Below are positions 46,649 through 55,319 of a stretch of 63,715 nt of DNA, one piece after another (positions within the stretch are counted from its first letter, which is position 1; every line of letters begins with the position of its first letter). Origin of the DNA: Cytophagales bacterium (GTDB lineage: Bacteria; Bacteroidota; Bacteroidia; Cytophagales; UBA9547); contig JAAFIH010000030.1 in assembly GCA_013297755.1 (NCBI GenBank), positions 1 to 63,715 on the forward strand. Direction: 5' to 3'. The notes under the pieces are model-generated. The model had not been told where the DNA came from. It worked only from the letters and a program-made list of their open reading frames with translations, and did not search any database. The translations under genes were made by a program, and so were the position numbers.

Positions 46649-48022
46649 TTATTTTAATTGTAAATACTCTAAAATATTATCTTTATCAACAATATTTTGT
46701 TCGCCAGAAAGCATATTTTTGAGTGCAACTGTATTATTTTGCATTTCGGTTTCGCCAACTACAGCTACAAATGGTATTGATTTGGCATTGGCATATTCAA
46801 ATTGTTTTTTAATTTTAGTTACTTGTGGATAAATTTCGGCTGCTATATTAGAAGACCTAAGATTTGCCACAATTTTCATACCATAATTCATAGAAGCTAC
46901 ATCAAAATGAGTAAGCAAAATTTTGGAGTAAGAATTATCTGTTTGAGGAAATAAATTTAGCTCTTCCATGATGTCATAAATGCGTTCTACCCCAAACGAA
47001 ATTCCTACCCCAGACACGCCATCAAGGCCAAACAATCCAGTAAGATTATCATAACGACCACCACCAGATATGCTACCCATTTGTACATCAAGGGCTTTGA
47101 CTTCAAATATGGCTCCTGTGTAGTAGCTTAGGCCTCTAGCGAGGGATATATCAATTTTGAGGGCATCAATTTGTGTGCCAAATTGGTCTATAAAATGTAA
47201 TACTTGCTCTACCTCATCTATTCCTTTTGTGCCAATAGTTGAATTTTGTAGTGCTGATTTTAGAAAATATAAAATTTCAGAATTATTACCTTTAAAGTTA
47301 ATGATTGGTAATAATATATTGATTGAAGTTTGAGAAATACCTCTTTCAAATAATTCTTTGGTTACGCCCTCGATTCCTATTTTATCTATTTTATCAATAG
47401 CAGTGCAAATGTCGGTTTCTTTGCCAAAAGAACCAGCTATTTCTGTAATTCCTGATAAAATTTTTCGGTTGTTTATTTTAATTTCTATGTTTTTGATACC
47501 CAAATGCTGCATTACTTCGTGTATCATCAATACAATTTCGGCCTCGCACAACAACGAATCTGTACCCACTACATCGGCATCGCACTGATAAAACTCTCTA
47601 TAACGGCCCTTTTGAGGTCTGTCGGCTCGCCAAACAGGCTGTATTTGGTAGCGTTTGAAAGGAAAACTAATATCGTTTCTATTCATTACCACAAATCTTG
47701 CAAAAGGCACTGTAAGGTCATATCGTAAGGCTTTTTCGGATATAAATGGTAATAATTTCTTAGAATCTACTTGTTGTAATTCTATATTTTTATTTTTTGG
47801 TTCTAGTAAGAAATCTCCAGAATTTAATATTTTAAAAATTAATTGATCGCCTTCTTCTCCATATTTACCAGTAAGAACTGATAAGTTTTCCATCGTTGGG
47901 GTTTCTATGGGTGCAAAAGCAAATTTTTTGAATACTTTTTTTATTGTATCAAAAATAAAATCTCGTTTGAGTAATTGAGCAGGTGTAAAATCACGTGTGC
48001 CACGTGGCAAAGTAGGTTTCAT
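46649..48022 (-). CDS. hisS: Histidine-tRNA ligase
   Basis: 457 residues. Class II synthetase motifs: motif 1 region GTRDFTPAQLLKRDFIFDTI, motif 2 RYQIQPVWRADRPQKGRYREFYQCDADVVG begins near residue 125, histidine-specific ARGLSYYTGAIFE and motif 3 GGGRYDNLTGLFG ... GVGISFGVERI; an anticodon-binding domain ends the protein. It charges tRNA-His, whose gene in this window has an odd acceptor end. ATG start at 48022. Confidence 0.95.
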   Translation of the reverse strand: MKPTLPRGTRDFTPAQLLKRDFIFDTIKKVFKKFAFAPIETPTMENLSVLTGKYGEEGDQLIFKILNSGDFLLEPKNKNIELQQVDSKKLLPFISEKALRYDLTVPFARFVVMNRNDISFPFKRYQIQPVWRADRPQKGRYREFYQCDADVVGTDSLLCEAEIVLMIHEVMQHLGIKNIEIKINNRKILSGITEIAGSFGKETDICTAIDKIDKIGIEGVTKELFERGISQTSINILLPIINFKGNNSEILYFLKSALQNSTIGTKGIDEVEQVLHFIDQFGTQIDALKIDISLARGLSYYTGAIFEVKALDVQMGSISGGGRYDNLTGLFGLDGVSGVGISFGVERIYDIMEELNLFPQTDNSYSKILLTHFDVASMNYGMKIVANLRSSNIAAEIYPQVTKIKKQFEYANAKSIPFVAVVGETEMQNNTVALKNMLSGEQNIVDKDNILEYLQLK

Positions 48023-48554
48023 AAAAGTAAATTCTTTTTAAAATTTAAGCCATGTACAAATAAACACATTTATTGAATTAAATTAGCAAGATTTAAAGAA
48101 AAAGTAACTAAAATATTGTATTGTGTAAGATTTTATTAATTTTTGACACTTTTCTGAAACAATAAATCTTCGGTTTGTGTTCGAGGTTATCAGTATTTTT
48201 TTACATTTTATTTGCAATTATATCAAACCGAAAAATTAAGATTACATTCCTATAATTTTTCTCCAACTTGGGGAGAGATTAAAAGAGGGGTTTTAAATAA
48301 AATTGTAATATTAGTTTTTCGGTTCAATATAAATAGGTTGTATTCAAACGCCATTAATTGAGTAGAGATTCTAGCCTTTTGAAAGTAATTAGCACAAGTT
48401 TTCTTTGTATTTGAAATAAAAAAATAAGATGTTAAATTTGAGGTTCATTTATTTTATCTCAGATTAAAAATATTTTTTGCTAAAATCAACTATTTTCACG
48501 TTTTCAAAACTTTAATTATTGTAGTAAGTTATAATTGTATAAATCATAAAAAAA
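48023..48554. other. 532-bp intergenic region
   Basis: No gene supported. It contains the MITE-like inverted repeat at 48220-48330 and, in the outer parts, must hold the promoters of hisS (left) and the TetR gene (right). A further 9-bp inverted pair TTCGGTTTG (48169) / CAAACCGAA (48224) overlaps the element's left end. Confidence 0.7.
48220..48330. repeat. MITE-like element with about 30-bp inverted ends
   Basis: The left 30 bp (48220-48249) and the reverse complement of the right 30 bp (48301-48330) agree at 24 positions, sharing ATAT..AACCGAAAAA.TAA.ATTACA. The 51-bp centre holds CTCCAACTTGGGGAGAG and a run of G. No coding capacity. Could be a miniature transposable element or a long RNA hairpin. 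Confidence 0.55.
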
Positions 48555-49190
48555 ATGTCAGACAAAATTTCAATTCGCAATCACTACATAGAATATGTGT
48601 TAGAAAATGGTAAAAAACCAGCATCTGTATTTTCTTTTGCCAAACATTTAAAAATTTCAGAATCAGATTTTTATAATTTTTATACCAATTTTGAAGCCAT
48701 AGAACAAGATGTTTGGAAATCTATTTTTGTAGAAACACTAGAAACTCTAGAATCTGATAAAACTTACCAAGATTATCAAGCCAAAGACAAATTACTGGCT
48801 TTTTATTATATGTGGGTGCAAAAAATGCGAGCCAACAGAAGTTTTATTATGATGCAAAAATGTAGCAAAACAAACAGTATATTACCAAATGCAGATGGTT
48901 TAGAGGCTTTCAAAAAGGTTTTTTACACTTACATGGCTCAAATAATTCAGACTGGTATTGATAATAATGAAATTAAAGACAGGAAATTTCTTACTGATAA
49001 ATATGTTTCTGGATATTGGTTTCAAACCTTATTTGTATTAAACTACTGGCTCAAAGACACTTCTACAAATTTTGAGATGACTGATGCAGCTATAGAAAAA
49101 ATAGTAAATCTTGGTTTTAAATTAATTAGCGATAATGCCATAGATAGTTTGGTTGATTTTGGTAAGTTTATGTTTCAAAAATCTGCATAA
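48555..49190 (+). CDS. TetR-family regulator
   Basis: 211 residues. N-terminal helix-turn-helix region (about 10-55: IRNHYIEYVLENGKKPASVF, FAKHLKISESDFYNFYTNFE), followed by an all-helical ligand domain. Companion of the ABC1 kinase 112 bp downstream; this pairing recurs in Bacteroidota as far as I know. Likely controls that gene or membrane-lipid related functions (inference). The recognition helix is TetR-like but diverged. Confidence 0.75.
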   Translation: MSDKISIRNHYIEYVLENGKKPASVFSFAKHLKISESDFYNFYTNFEAIEQDVWKSIFVETLETLESDKTYQDYQAKDKLLAFYYMWVQKMRANRSFIMMQKCSKTNSILPNADGLEAFKKVFYTYMAQIIQTGIDNNEIKDRKFLTDKYVSGYWFQTLFVLNYWLKDTSTNFEMTDAAIEKIVNLGFKLISDNAIDSLVDFGKFMFQKSA

Positions 49191-49302
49191 TTATTACAAT
49201 TAATCATTTTTTTTACTTTATTTAATTTATTGTATCATATACATATATAATTTGTATATGCTGCGTGTATCACTTATTTAATCTCATTTTCTATACCTCA
49301 AT

Positions 49303-50616
49303 ATGTCTACTAAAGAACAATTTTCTATACCTACATCAAAAATCGAACGAACTGCACATTTTGTAAGTACAGGAGTCAAAATTGGTGGAAATTATGTAAA
49401 ACATTACACCCAACGCCTTCTTAATCAGGATGTTACTAGAGAAGATTTGCACAAAGACAATGCTGATGATATTTATGATACCCTCAGCCATTTGAAAGGT
49501 TCGGCCCTCAAAGTAGCTCAAATGTTGAGCATGGATAGGGGAATGTTACCTAAATCTTACCAAGATAAATTTCAGCTTTCTCAATACTCGGCACCGCCAC
49601 TTTCGGGCCCATTGGTTACTAATACTTTTATGAAATCATTTGGAAAAATGCCTTCACAATTATTTGATACTTTTGATATTGAAGCTGCCAATGCAGCCTC
49701 TATTGGACAAGTACATAAAGCAACCAAAAATGGTAAGAAATTAGCCATAAAAATTCAATATCCTGGTGTTGCCAATAGCATAAGCTCTGATTTGAGAATG
49801 GTAAAACCTATTGCTGTAAGATTAGTGGGTTTATCTACCAGAGATGCCGACAAATATTTTGATGAAGTCGAATCTAAATTGCTCGAAGAAACCGATTATC
49901 CCTTAGAACTTAAACGCTCCATTGAGTTGTCAGAAGCCTGCAAAGATATACCAAACTTGCATTTCCCTACGTATTATCCAGAGTTCTCTTCTACCCGAAT
50001 CATTACTATGGATTGGCTTGAGGGTACACACATGAAAGATTTTTTGGCCACAAATCCAACCCAAGAAGTAAGAAATAGAGCTGGTCAGGCACTTTGGGAT
50101 TTTTATGATTTTCAGGTGCATACCCTCAAAAAAGTACATGCAGACCCACATCCAGGAAACTTTTTGTTCAATAATGATGGCTCTGTCAATATCTTTGATT
50201 TTGGATGTATCAAAGTTATCCCCGAAGATTTTTATACAGCTTATTTTACACTTATTGATCAATCTATTTATCAAGACGAACAAAAAGTAAAAGAAATTTA
50301 CCAAACTTTAGAAATGATACATGCTGGAGATACAGAAAAAGAGATAAACTTCTTTTTCCCATTATTCAAGCGCATGATTGATATGCTAACACTACCTTTT
50401 ACAGTGAATGAATTTGATTTTGGTAATGAAAATTATTTTAATGGAATTTATCAGTTTACAGAAGAGCTTTCAAATATGCCTGAAATAAAAGAATCTAAAA
50501 AGGCTCGTGGCTCTCGTCATTCTTTATATATCAATCGAACTTATTATGGATTGTATCATATTTTGTATGATTTAAAATCAGTGGTTCAAACAACAAAAGT
50601 ACTACAATTAGCTTAG
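49303..50616 (+). CDS. ABC1/UbiB (AarF) family kinase-like protein
   Basis: 437 residues. Atypical kinase fold: LKGSALKVAQMLSMD in the place of the family KxGQ motif (here KVAQ, a Gly-to-Ala change), the Ala-rich nucleotide loop AANAASIGQVHKA, the lysine in LAIKIQYPGV, and the catalytic HADPHPGNFLF and NIFDFGCIK. UbiB/COQ8 family members have ATPase activity and support quinone or lipid metabolism at the membrane; the bacterial role outside ubiquinone makers is not settled. Confidence 0.9.
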   Translation: MSTKEQFSIPTSKIERTAHFVSTGVKIGGNYVKHYTQRLLNQDVTREDLHKDNADDIYDTLSHLKGSALKVAQMLSMDRGMLPKSYQDKFQLSQYSAPPLSGPLVTNTFMKSFGKMPSQLFDTFDIEAANAASIGQVHKATKNGKKLAIKIQYPGVANSISSDLRMVKPIAVRLVGLSTRDADKYFDEVESKLLEETDYPLELKRSIELSEACKDIPNLHFPTYYPEFSSTRIITMDWLEGTHMKDFLATNPTQEVRNRAGQALWDFYDFQVHTLKKVHADPHPGNFLFNNDGSVNIFDFGCIKVIPEDFYTAYFTLIDQSIYQDEQKVKEIYQTLEMIHAGDTEKEINFFFPLFKRMIDMLTLPFTVNEFDFGNENYFNGIYQFTEELSNMPEIKESKKARGSRHSLYINRTYYGLYHILYDLKSVVQTTKVLQLA

Positions 50617-50630
50617 TTTAATTCAGTAAT

Positions 50631-50684
50631 AAATCTTAATTTGAGTATGTTTTTTTTGTTTAATTTTTACTCAAATTAAGATTT
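50631..50684. terminator. Bidirectional terminator between convergent genes
   Basis: Perfect 17-bp inverted repeat AAATCTTAATTTGAGTA / TACTCAAATTAAGATTT with a 20-nt T-rich loop. The right arm contains the stop codon and last codons of the GH57 gene (50676-50684). Confidence 0.8.
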
Positions 50685-51860
50685 CTTTTTAAGTAATATT
50701 TCAAAATCTGAAACAATATTCATATAATACACATAAGCATCGTAAGGAGTATTAAATGGACTAAAATAAGAGTGAACTTCTCCATCTGATTGACGTTTGG
50801 TACTCATGTAATAAAAATGATCAGAGGTTTGTAATAATCTCCATATATCAAAATATTTTTGATTACCTGTTTCATACACAGCCTTTTGTAAGTCATAAAT
50901 TTTGCGTAATGCTTCATATTGCATACTATTTCCCATCCAAGCAGAAGCGTCTTTTTCGGTATCAGCCCAAGAAATGACATCAGTACTATCAAATATTGGT
51001 GTGTCTACATTCTCAATATTAAAGTCCGAAAAATTACAAAATTCTATTTCTTTGTCGTTGGCTAATTGAGTAATAAAATCGTTCCAAAAATCAAAAATAC
51101 CTTCTTCTTTTTTGAAATGTTCGCCAATAGTTTCATAATCCATTCCTATAAAAATATAATCTGAATTTTTAGACTGTTTTTTAATTTTTGTAATTATTTT
51201 TTTGGCTGTCAATGGATAATCAATGGAATTAGAATCTAGGAATCTAAAAGCAATATCATCAGAAAGGCTACAATTTCTAGTAAAAATTGGAACTTTAGAA
51301 TCTTTTGATTTTAATAAAATATTACCTATTTTATTTGGCAACACTCTTTCTACTCCTTCAGTAATGATGGTGTCAAATCCTAAATTTTTAACTGTATTAG
51401 ATATTGAATTTTTAAATAATAGTTCTGTATTTCTAAAAGTTACAGTTTTTTTATTAAATAATTCAAAAACAAAATTTTTGTGTAATCTTACTTGATATTC
51501 AAATTCATCTGTTCTAAAAAGTGATGATAAACTATGGTAATATGTTTCACCTAAAATTTCTATACCTGGATTAGAAAATAAATTTTTAAACGAACTTAAA
51601 ACTTCTGGTTTTGAGTCTTTGAATTGAGAAAGTGCAGTACCCGAAAGGGCAAAATTCAATTTAAGTTTATCTTTATTTTCTGAAAATAAATTCATAAACA
51701 TCTCATTGGCAGGCAAATAGCAATGATTGGCAACTTTGTCTAGCACAAGATTGTTTAAATCTTGGTTGAAATAATCTATGTGTTTTCCTATTTGAAAAAA
51801 ATTGTATTCTAATAATCTATATGGCTGGTGTACTTGAAAATAAAGACATATTTTTGCCAT
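50676..51860 (-). CDS. Glycoside hydrolase family 57 protein
   Basis: 394 residues, opening with the GH57 signature ICLYFQVHQPYRL, followed by PGIEILGETYYHSLSSLF and a C-terminal ISWADTEKDASAWMGNSMQ. GH57 enzymes act on alpha-glucans (alpha-amylase, 4-alpha-glucanotransferase or branching activity), and the specificity cannot be read from the sequence. With the glycosyltransferase gene 98 bp upstream on the same strand, it probably belongs to glycogen or storage-glucan metabolism in the cytoplasm. Confidence 0.88.
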   Translation of the reverse strand: MAKICLYFQVHQPYRLLEYNFFQIGKHIDYFNQDLNNLVLDKVANHCYLPANEMFMNLFSENKDKLKLNFALSGTALSQFKDSKPEVLSSFKNLFSNPGIEILGETYYHSLSSLFRTDEFEYQVRLHKNFVFELFNKKTVTFRNTELLFKNSISNTVKNLGFDTIITEGVERVLPNKIGNILLKSKDSKVPIFTRNCSLSDDIAFRFLDSNSIDYPLTAKKIITKIKKQSKNSDYIFIGMDYETIGEHFKKEEGIFDFWNDFITQLANDKEIEFCNFSDFNIENVDTPIFDSTDVISWADTEKDASAWMGNSMQYEALRKIYDLQKAVYETGNQKYFDIWRLLQTSDHFYYMSTKRQSDGEVHSYFSPFNTPYDAYVYYMNIVSDFEILLKKKS

Positions 51861-51958
51861 GATTAGTAGTTTCTTATTGTAAAAAAGGTAAAATAAAATT
51901 CAGTAATTTTTTTTGAAATAGAAGTAATAAAATTGAAATAAATTCTAACAATTTTAGA

Positions 51959-53260
51959 TTAATTTACACCTATAGATTCGTACACATGCACAATGTTTTG
52001 AGCAGTATAATCCCAATTAATTTTTGACAAATCTTGGTAAGCATCCTTTACAAGTTGGTCTCTAAGGCCTTTGTATTTAAGTACTGATATGATATTGCTT
52101 GCCATTTTGTCTATGTCCCAATAATCGGCTTTGAGTGCACTTGGTAGAACCTCGGCAACACCTGATTGTTTAGACAAAACTACAGGTACTCCAAATTGAG
52201 CAGCCTCTAATGCTGATAATCCAAAAGGTTCTGAAACTGAAGGCATAACATAAACATCTGCAATCGAGTATAATTGTCTTACTTTTTCGGGAGATAAAAA
52301 TCCAGTAAAATGAAAACGATTGCTCATTTGCTTATAAGCTCCCATTTCTATCATTTCTTTGAGCATATTACCAGTTCCTGCCATCACAAATCTAGTATTT
52401 GGCATAAATTCTAATACTTTTGATGCAGTTTCAAAGAAATACTCTGGTCCTTTTTGCCCTGTAACTCTACCTAAAAATAGCACCACTTTTTCGGGAAGTG
52501 AGCTTTCACTTCTGAACGATTGCACTTGCTCTATGCCATTATGTATAGGTTTTATTTTATCTTGAGCAATATCATAAAGCACGTGTATTCTATTGCCAGT
52601 ATAAAAACTCACTGGTATAATGACATCTGCATACATCATGGCTTTTTTTTCGATTTGATACACCCAGTTTTTGGTATCAGGAGCGTTTCTGTCAACTTCT
52701 AGCGAGTGCACATGCAATACCAATGGTTTGCCAGTGGCAGCTTTTATCTCCATACCTGCCACAAATGTCATCCAATCGTGGGCATGTATAACATCAAAAT
52801 CTCTGTGCAAAGCCAATAAAGTAGCAATTTTAGCAAAATTATAGATGCGTTCTCCTACAGCTCCATCGTATAAATCGTTGGTATTGAAGATGTCTAATTC
52901 AGAACGAATTTTCGATTTTATTACTTTTTCGTCAGTAGTAGCATATTTATTTTCTAATACTTCGGCCTCAAATGTTTGATAAGGCGACAAATTAGATTCT
53001 ACAAAAGCTACATCGTCTAAAAATTCATAATTTTTTGATTTATAATTAATTTTAAAATTTTCAATATCCAAATGATTCAAACCAATGGTTTCGATGTTTT
53101 GAGTAATAAAATTAGGGTCTGATTTAGGTATGATGAGCGATACATCTGCTAATTTGCTCAAAGATTTAGCAATTCCAAAACAAGCCACACCTAGACCTCC
53201 ATTTATCAAAGGTGGAAATTCCCAACCTAACATCAATACTTTTGGTTTAGTTTGTTTCAT
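51959..53260 (-). CDS. Glycosyltransferase, glycogen-synthase-like
   Basis: 433 residues, GT-B fold. N-terminal LMLGWEFPPLINGGLGVA and HAHDWMTFVAG resemble GT4/GT5 starch and glycogen synthases; the C-terminal sugar-nucleotide domain has VLFLGRVTGQKGPEYF, TRFVMAGTGN and the retaining-GT motif SEPFGLSALEAAQFGVPVV. Encoded with the GH57 gene. It is likely an alpha-glucan synthase using an ADP- or UDP-sugar, though the precise product is not certain. Confidence 0.85.
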   Translation of the reverse strand: MKQTKPKVLMLGWEFPPLINGGLGVACFGIAKSLSKLADVSLIIPKSDPNFITQNIETIGLNHLDIENFKINYKSKNYEFLDDVAFVESNLSPYQTFEAEVLENKYATTDEKVIKSKIRSELDIFNTNDLYDGAVGERIYNFAKIATLLALHRDFDVIHAHDWMTFVAGMEIKAATGKPLVLHVHSLEVDRNAPDTKNWVYQIEKKAMMYADVIIPVSFYTGNRIHVLYDIAQDKIKPIHNGIEQVQSFRSESSLPEKVVLFLGRVTGQKGPEYFFETASKVLEFMPNTRFVMAGTGNMLKEMIEMGAYKQMSNRFHFTGFLSPEKVRQLYSIADVYVMPSVSEPFGLSALEAAQFGVPVVLSKQSGVAEVLPSALKADYWDIDKMASNIISVLKYKGLRDQLVKDAYQDLSKINWDYTAQNIVHVYESIGVN

Positions 53261-53503
53261 TCTTAGAATATTATTAATTTTTATTAGAAATATGATATAT
53301 TTATTAGAAAAAGTACATTATACTTATTTCATTGTATAAATATACTAATTATCTTTATACAATTACTATTTTTTTTTAAAAAAATAAACAATTTTAAAAA
53401 GTAAAAAAATATTAATACTTTTAGAATAAATTTAGTAATAATATTATTAAAATATATGTTATAATAAGTAATAATTATTTGATAGATATATAAAATTAAT
53501 GAA

Positions 53504-54670
53504 TTATTTTTTATTAAAATGTATAAAATCTTTTTTTACTTTTATGGCATAATCACTAGATGTTTGAAGTAATAATTCTTTTATATTTTGATTTTCTACC
53601 CATTCATTTATTGTTTGGTAGGTATCAGAACTTTGCCGTCCAGCTGCTCTTACATGGCTCCAAGCCAATAATTTAGCAAAATCAAGTATCATATACTCAA
53701 AATTTTCTGGGTGTGAGGCTATCTTTTCCAAATCTACTTTTGATTGACTAGGGTCGTAATACCTAGCATTGTAATTGTCGGTACCAACAACCCAGTTTTG
53801 TAATAATTTTGGAGTTTGAAATTGCAATAGATGTTGTGCAAAACTAATGCGTTGTGATTCAACTTGCCAATTTGGTTGAGGTACTGAATTATAGGAGTTT
53901 ATACAAGATTTTCTAGCTTTTTTTAAATCTATCAATTCGTAATTTTTATTTGATTTTTGATTGATCAATACTAAGTATCTTTCTAAACCAAGACTGCCTG
54001 TGCCAGCAATTAATCCTACGATGTCTAAGATTTGGTAATTTTTAAAAATTGGATTATTGGCTAAAGTTTCTTTTAATTTTTCTTTTAAAACTACTTTTGA
54101 TTTTTTTTTAAGTTTAAAAGTATCTTCATTTTCAATTTTTATTTTTTTAGGTTTTTTATTTTTAGATGTTTTTAAAAAATCTACTTCTAGGTCTGTTGAG
54201 TTTTGAATCAAATCTTTGATTTCGCCTCTTGAGTTATTTAAGTGAAAACAATAAGATTTTCCATTCTTAATGTTCAAAATATATTCATCCCAAAACATTG
54301 ATGTAAGGCGATGTAAATGTTTTTTTTTAATTTTTAAATCATTTCCAAAAACATATATACTTACTAAAATTCTACACACGTCAAACAGCAGTGGTGCAAG
54401 TTCTGATTCATCAAAATCGTTGATATCAAAGTATAAATGATTGTCTGCGGCTTTGTAGCAACCAAAATTTTCGAGGTGCAAATCGCCACATAACCACACT
54501 TTTGGTGCATTTAATAGTAATTGATTATTGTATAGATCTTCGTAAAATAAATGACAACTTCCTCTAAAAAAACGTGAAGCATTTTCTTTCATTTTTTTAT
54601 ATTTGATAGGTATAATTTCTTTGTTCCTATCACTATTAAATGCTAAAATTCTTTCTTTAATTGATTTCAT
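53504..54670 (-). CDS. DUF2252 family protein
   Basis: 388 residues. Kinase-like elements of DUF2252: the loop VWLCGDLHLENFGCY, LYFDINDFDESELAPLLFDVCRI (candidate catalytic and metal residues), GLIAGTGSLGLERYLVLI and LAWSHVRAAGRQSS. The fold is related to aminoglycoside phosphotransferases and protein kinases, but no substrate is known. It is monocistronic, divergent from atpC, and preceded by the glycan genes on the same strand with a 243-bp gap. Confidence 0.85.
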   Translation of the reverse strand: MKSIKERILAFNSDRNKEIIPIKYKKMKENASRFFRGSCHLFYEDLYNNQLLLNAPKVWLCGDLHLENFGCYKAADNHLYFDINDFDESELAPLLFDVCRILVSIYVFGNDLKIKKKHLHRLTSMFWDEYILNIKNGKSYCFHLNNSRGEIKDLIQNSTDLEVDFLKTSKNKKPKKIKIENEDTFKLKKKSKVVLKEKLKETLANNPIFKNYQILDIVGLIAGTGSLGLERYLVLINQKSNKNYELIDLKKARKSCINSYNSVPQPNWQVESQRISFAQHLLQFQTPKLLQNWVVGTDNYNARYYDPSQSKVDLEKIASHPENFEYMILDFAKLLAWSHVRAAGRQSSDTYQTINEWVENQNIKELLLQTSSDYAIKVKKDFIHFNKK

Positions 54671-54848
54671 TATTTTATATTTATTACTTTTTTATTTTTT
54701 TATTTTAAATTTTTTGATTTAATTGGTTTAGGATAATTTATAAAATTTAATTCTAAAAATTGTTACTAAATATTGATTTTTATAATTTACACAAACATTT
54801 ATTTTTTTTTTAATTTTTTATTTTATTTGCCAAAATACAACTTTACAT

Positions 54849-54856
54849 TAATTTTG
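54849..54856 (+). promoter_or_regulatory. -7 promoter box of atpC
   Basis: TAATTTTG, 72 nt before the ATG. Confidence 0.6.
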
Positions 54857-54928
54857 CTACATAATCTACAAAAATCGGAAATGAAAGTTCATTTCTGGTA
54901 TTTTTTGTATAAAAATCATATTTTCAAA

Positions 54929-55174
54929 ATGAAATTAGAAATAGTAACACCTGATAAAAAAATATTTGATGGCCAAGCAGATGGTGTGCAGCTGCCAGGC
55001 GCCAATGGTTCGTTTGAGATTTTAAACAACCATGCTCCCATCGTTGCAGCTCTTGTTCAAGGTACTGTCAAAGTTACTCAAGGTAAATCTACAGAATCAT
55101 ATCAAATTTCTGGTGGATTGGTTGAGATGCAAAAAAATACGCTTATAGTGCTTGCAGAGAGTGTTTTGTCTTAA
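54929..55174 (+). CDS. atpC: ATP synthase F1, epsilon subunit
   Basis: 81 residues from the ATG at 54929; the longer frame from 54773 runs through the promoter and encodes nothing like the family. Sequence MKLEIVTPDKKIFDGQADG, LPGANGSFEILNNHAPIVAAL and YQISGGLVEMQKNTLIVLAE is the N-terminal beta-sandwich; the C-terminal inhibitory helices are missing, as in other short epsilon subunits. atpD, its usual neighbour, is absent. Own promoter and terminator. Confidence 0.93.
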   Translation: MKLEIVTPDKKIFDGQADGVQLPGANGSFEILNNHAPIVAALVQGTVKVTQGKSTESYQISGGLVEMQKNTLIVLAESVLS

Positions 55175-55198
55175 TTCTTTATGTTAATATTTTTGCTT

Positions 55199-55235
55199 TA
55201 GTAGATTGTTTTGAGTAATAATCTACTATTTTATT
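55199..55235 (+). terminator. Rho-independent terminator of atpC
   Basis: 9-bp stem TAGTAGATT / AATCTACTA with a 12-nt loop, followed by T-rich sequence. Confidence 0.75.
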
Positions 55236-55307
55236 TTTTTATATTTTCAGCTTATTTTTTTTTATTTTTTTTAATAATTCCTAATTTCCATTCCTCATAT
55301 TAAATTG

Positions 55308-55315
55308 TATATTTG
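55308..55315 (+). promoter_or_regulatory. -7 promoter box of uvrA, almost touching the ATG
   Basis: TATATTTG ends only 4 nt before the uvrA ATG (55320). With the usual geometry the transcript would start at the A of ATG, giving a leaderless mRNA. Confidence 0.55.
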
Positions 55316-55319
55316 CAAC

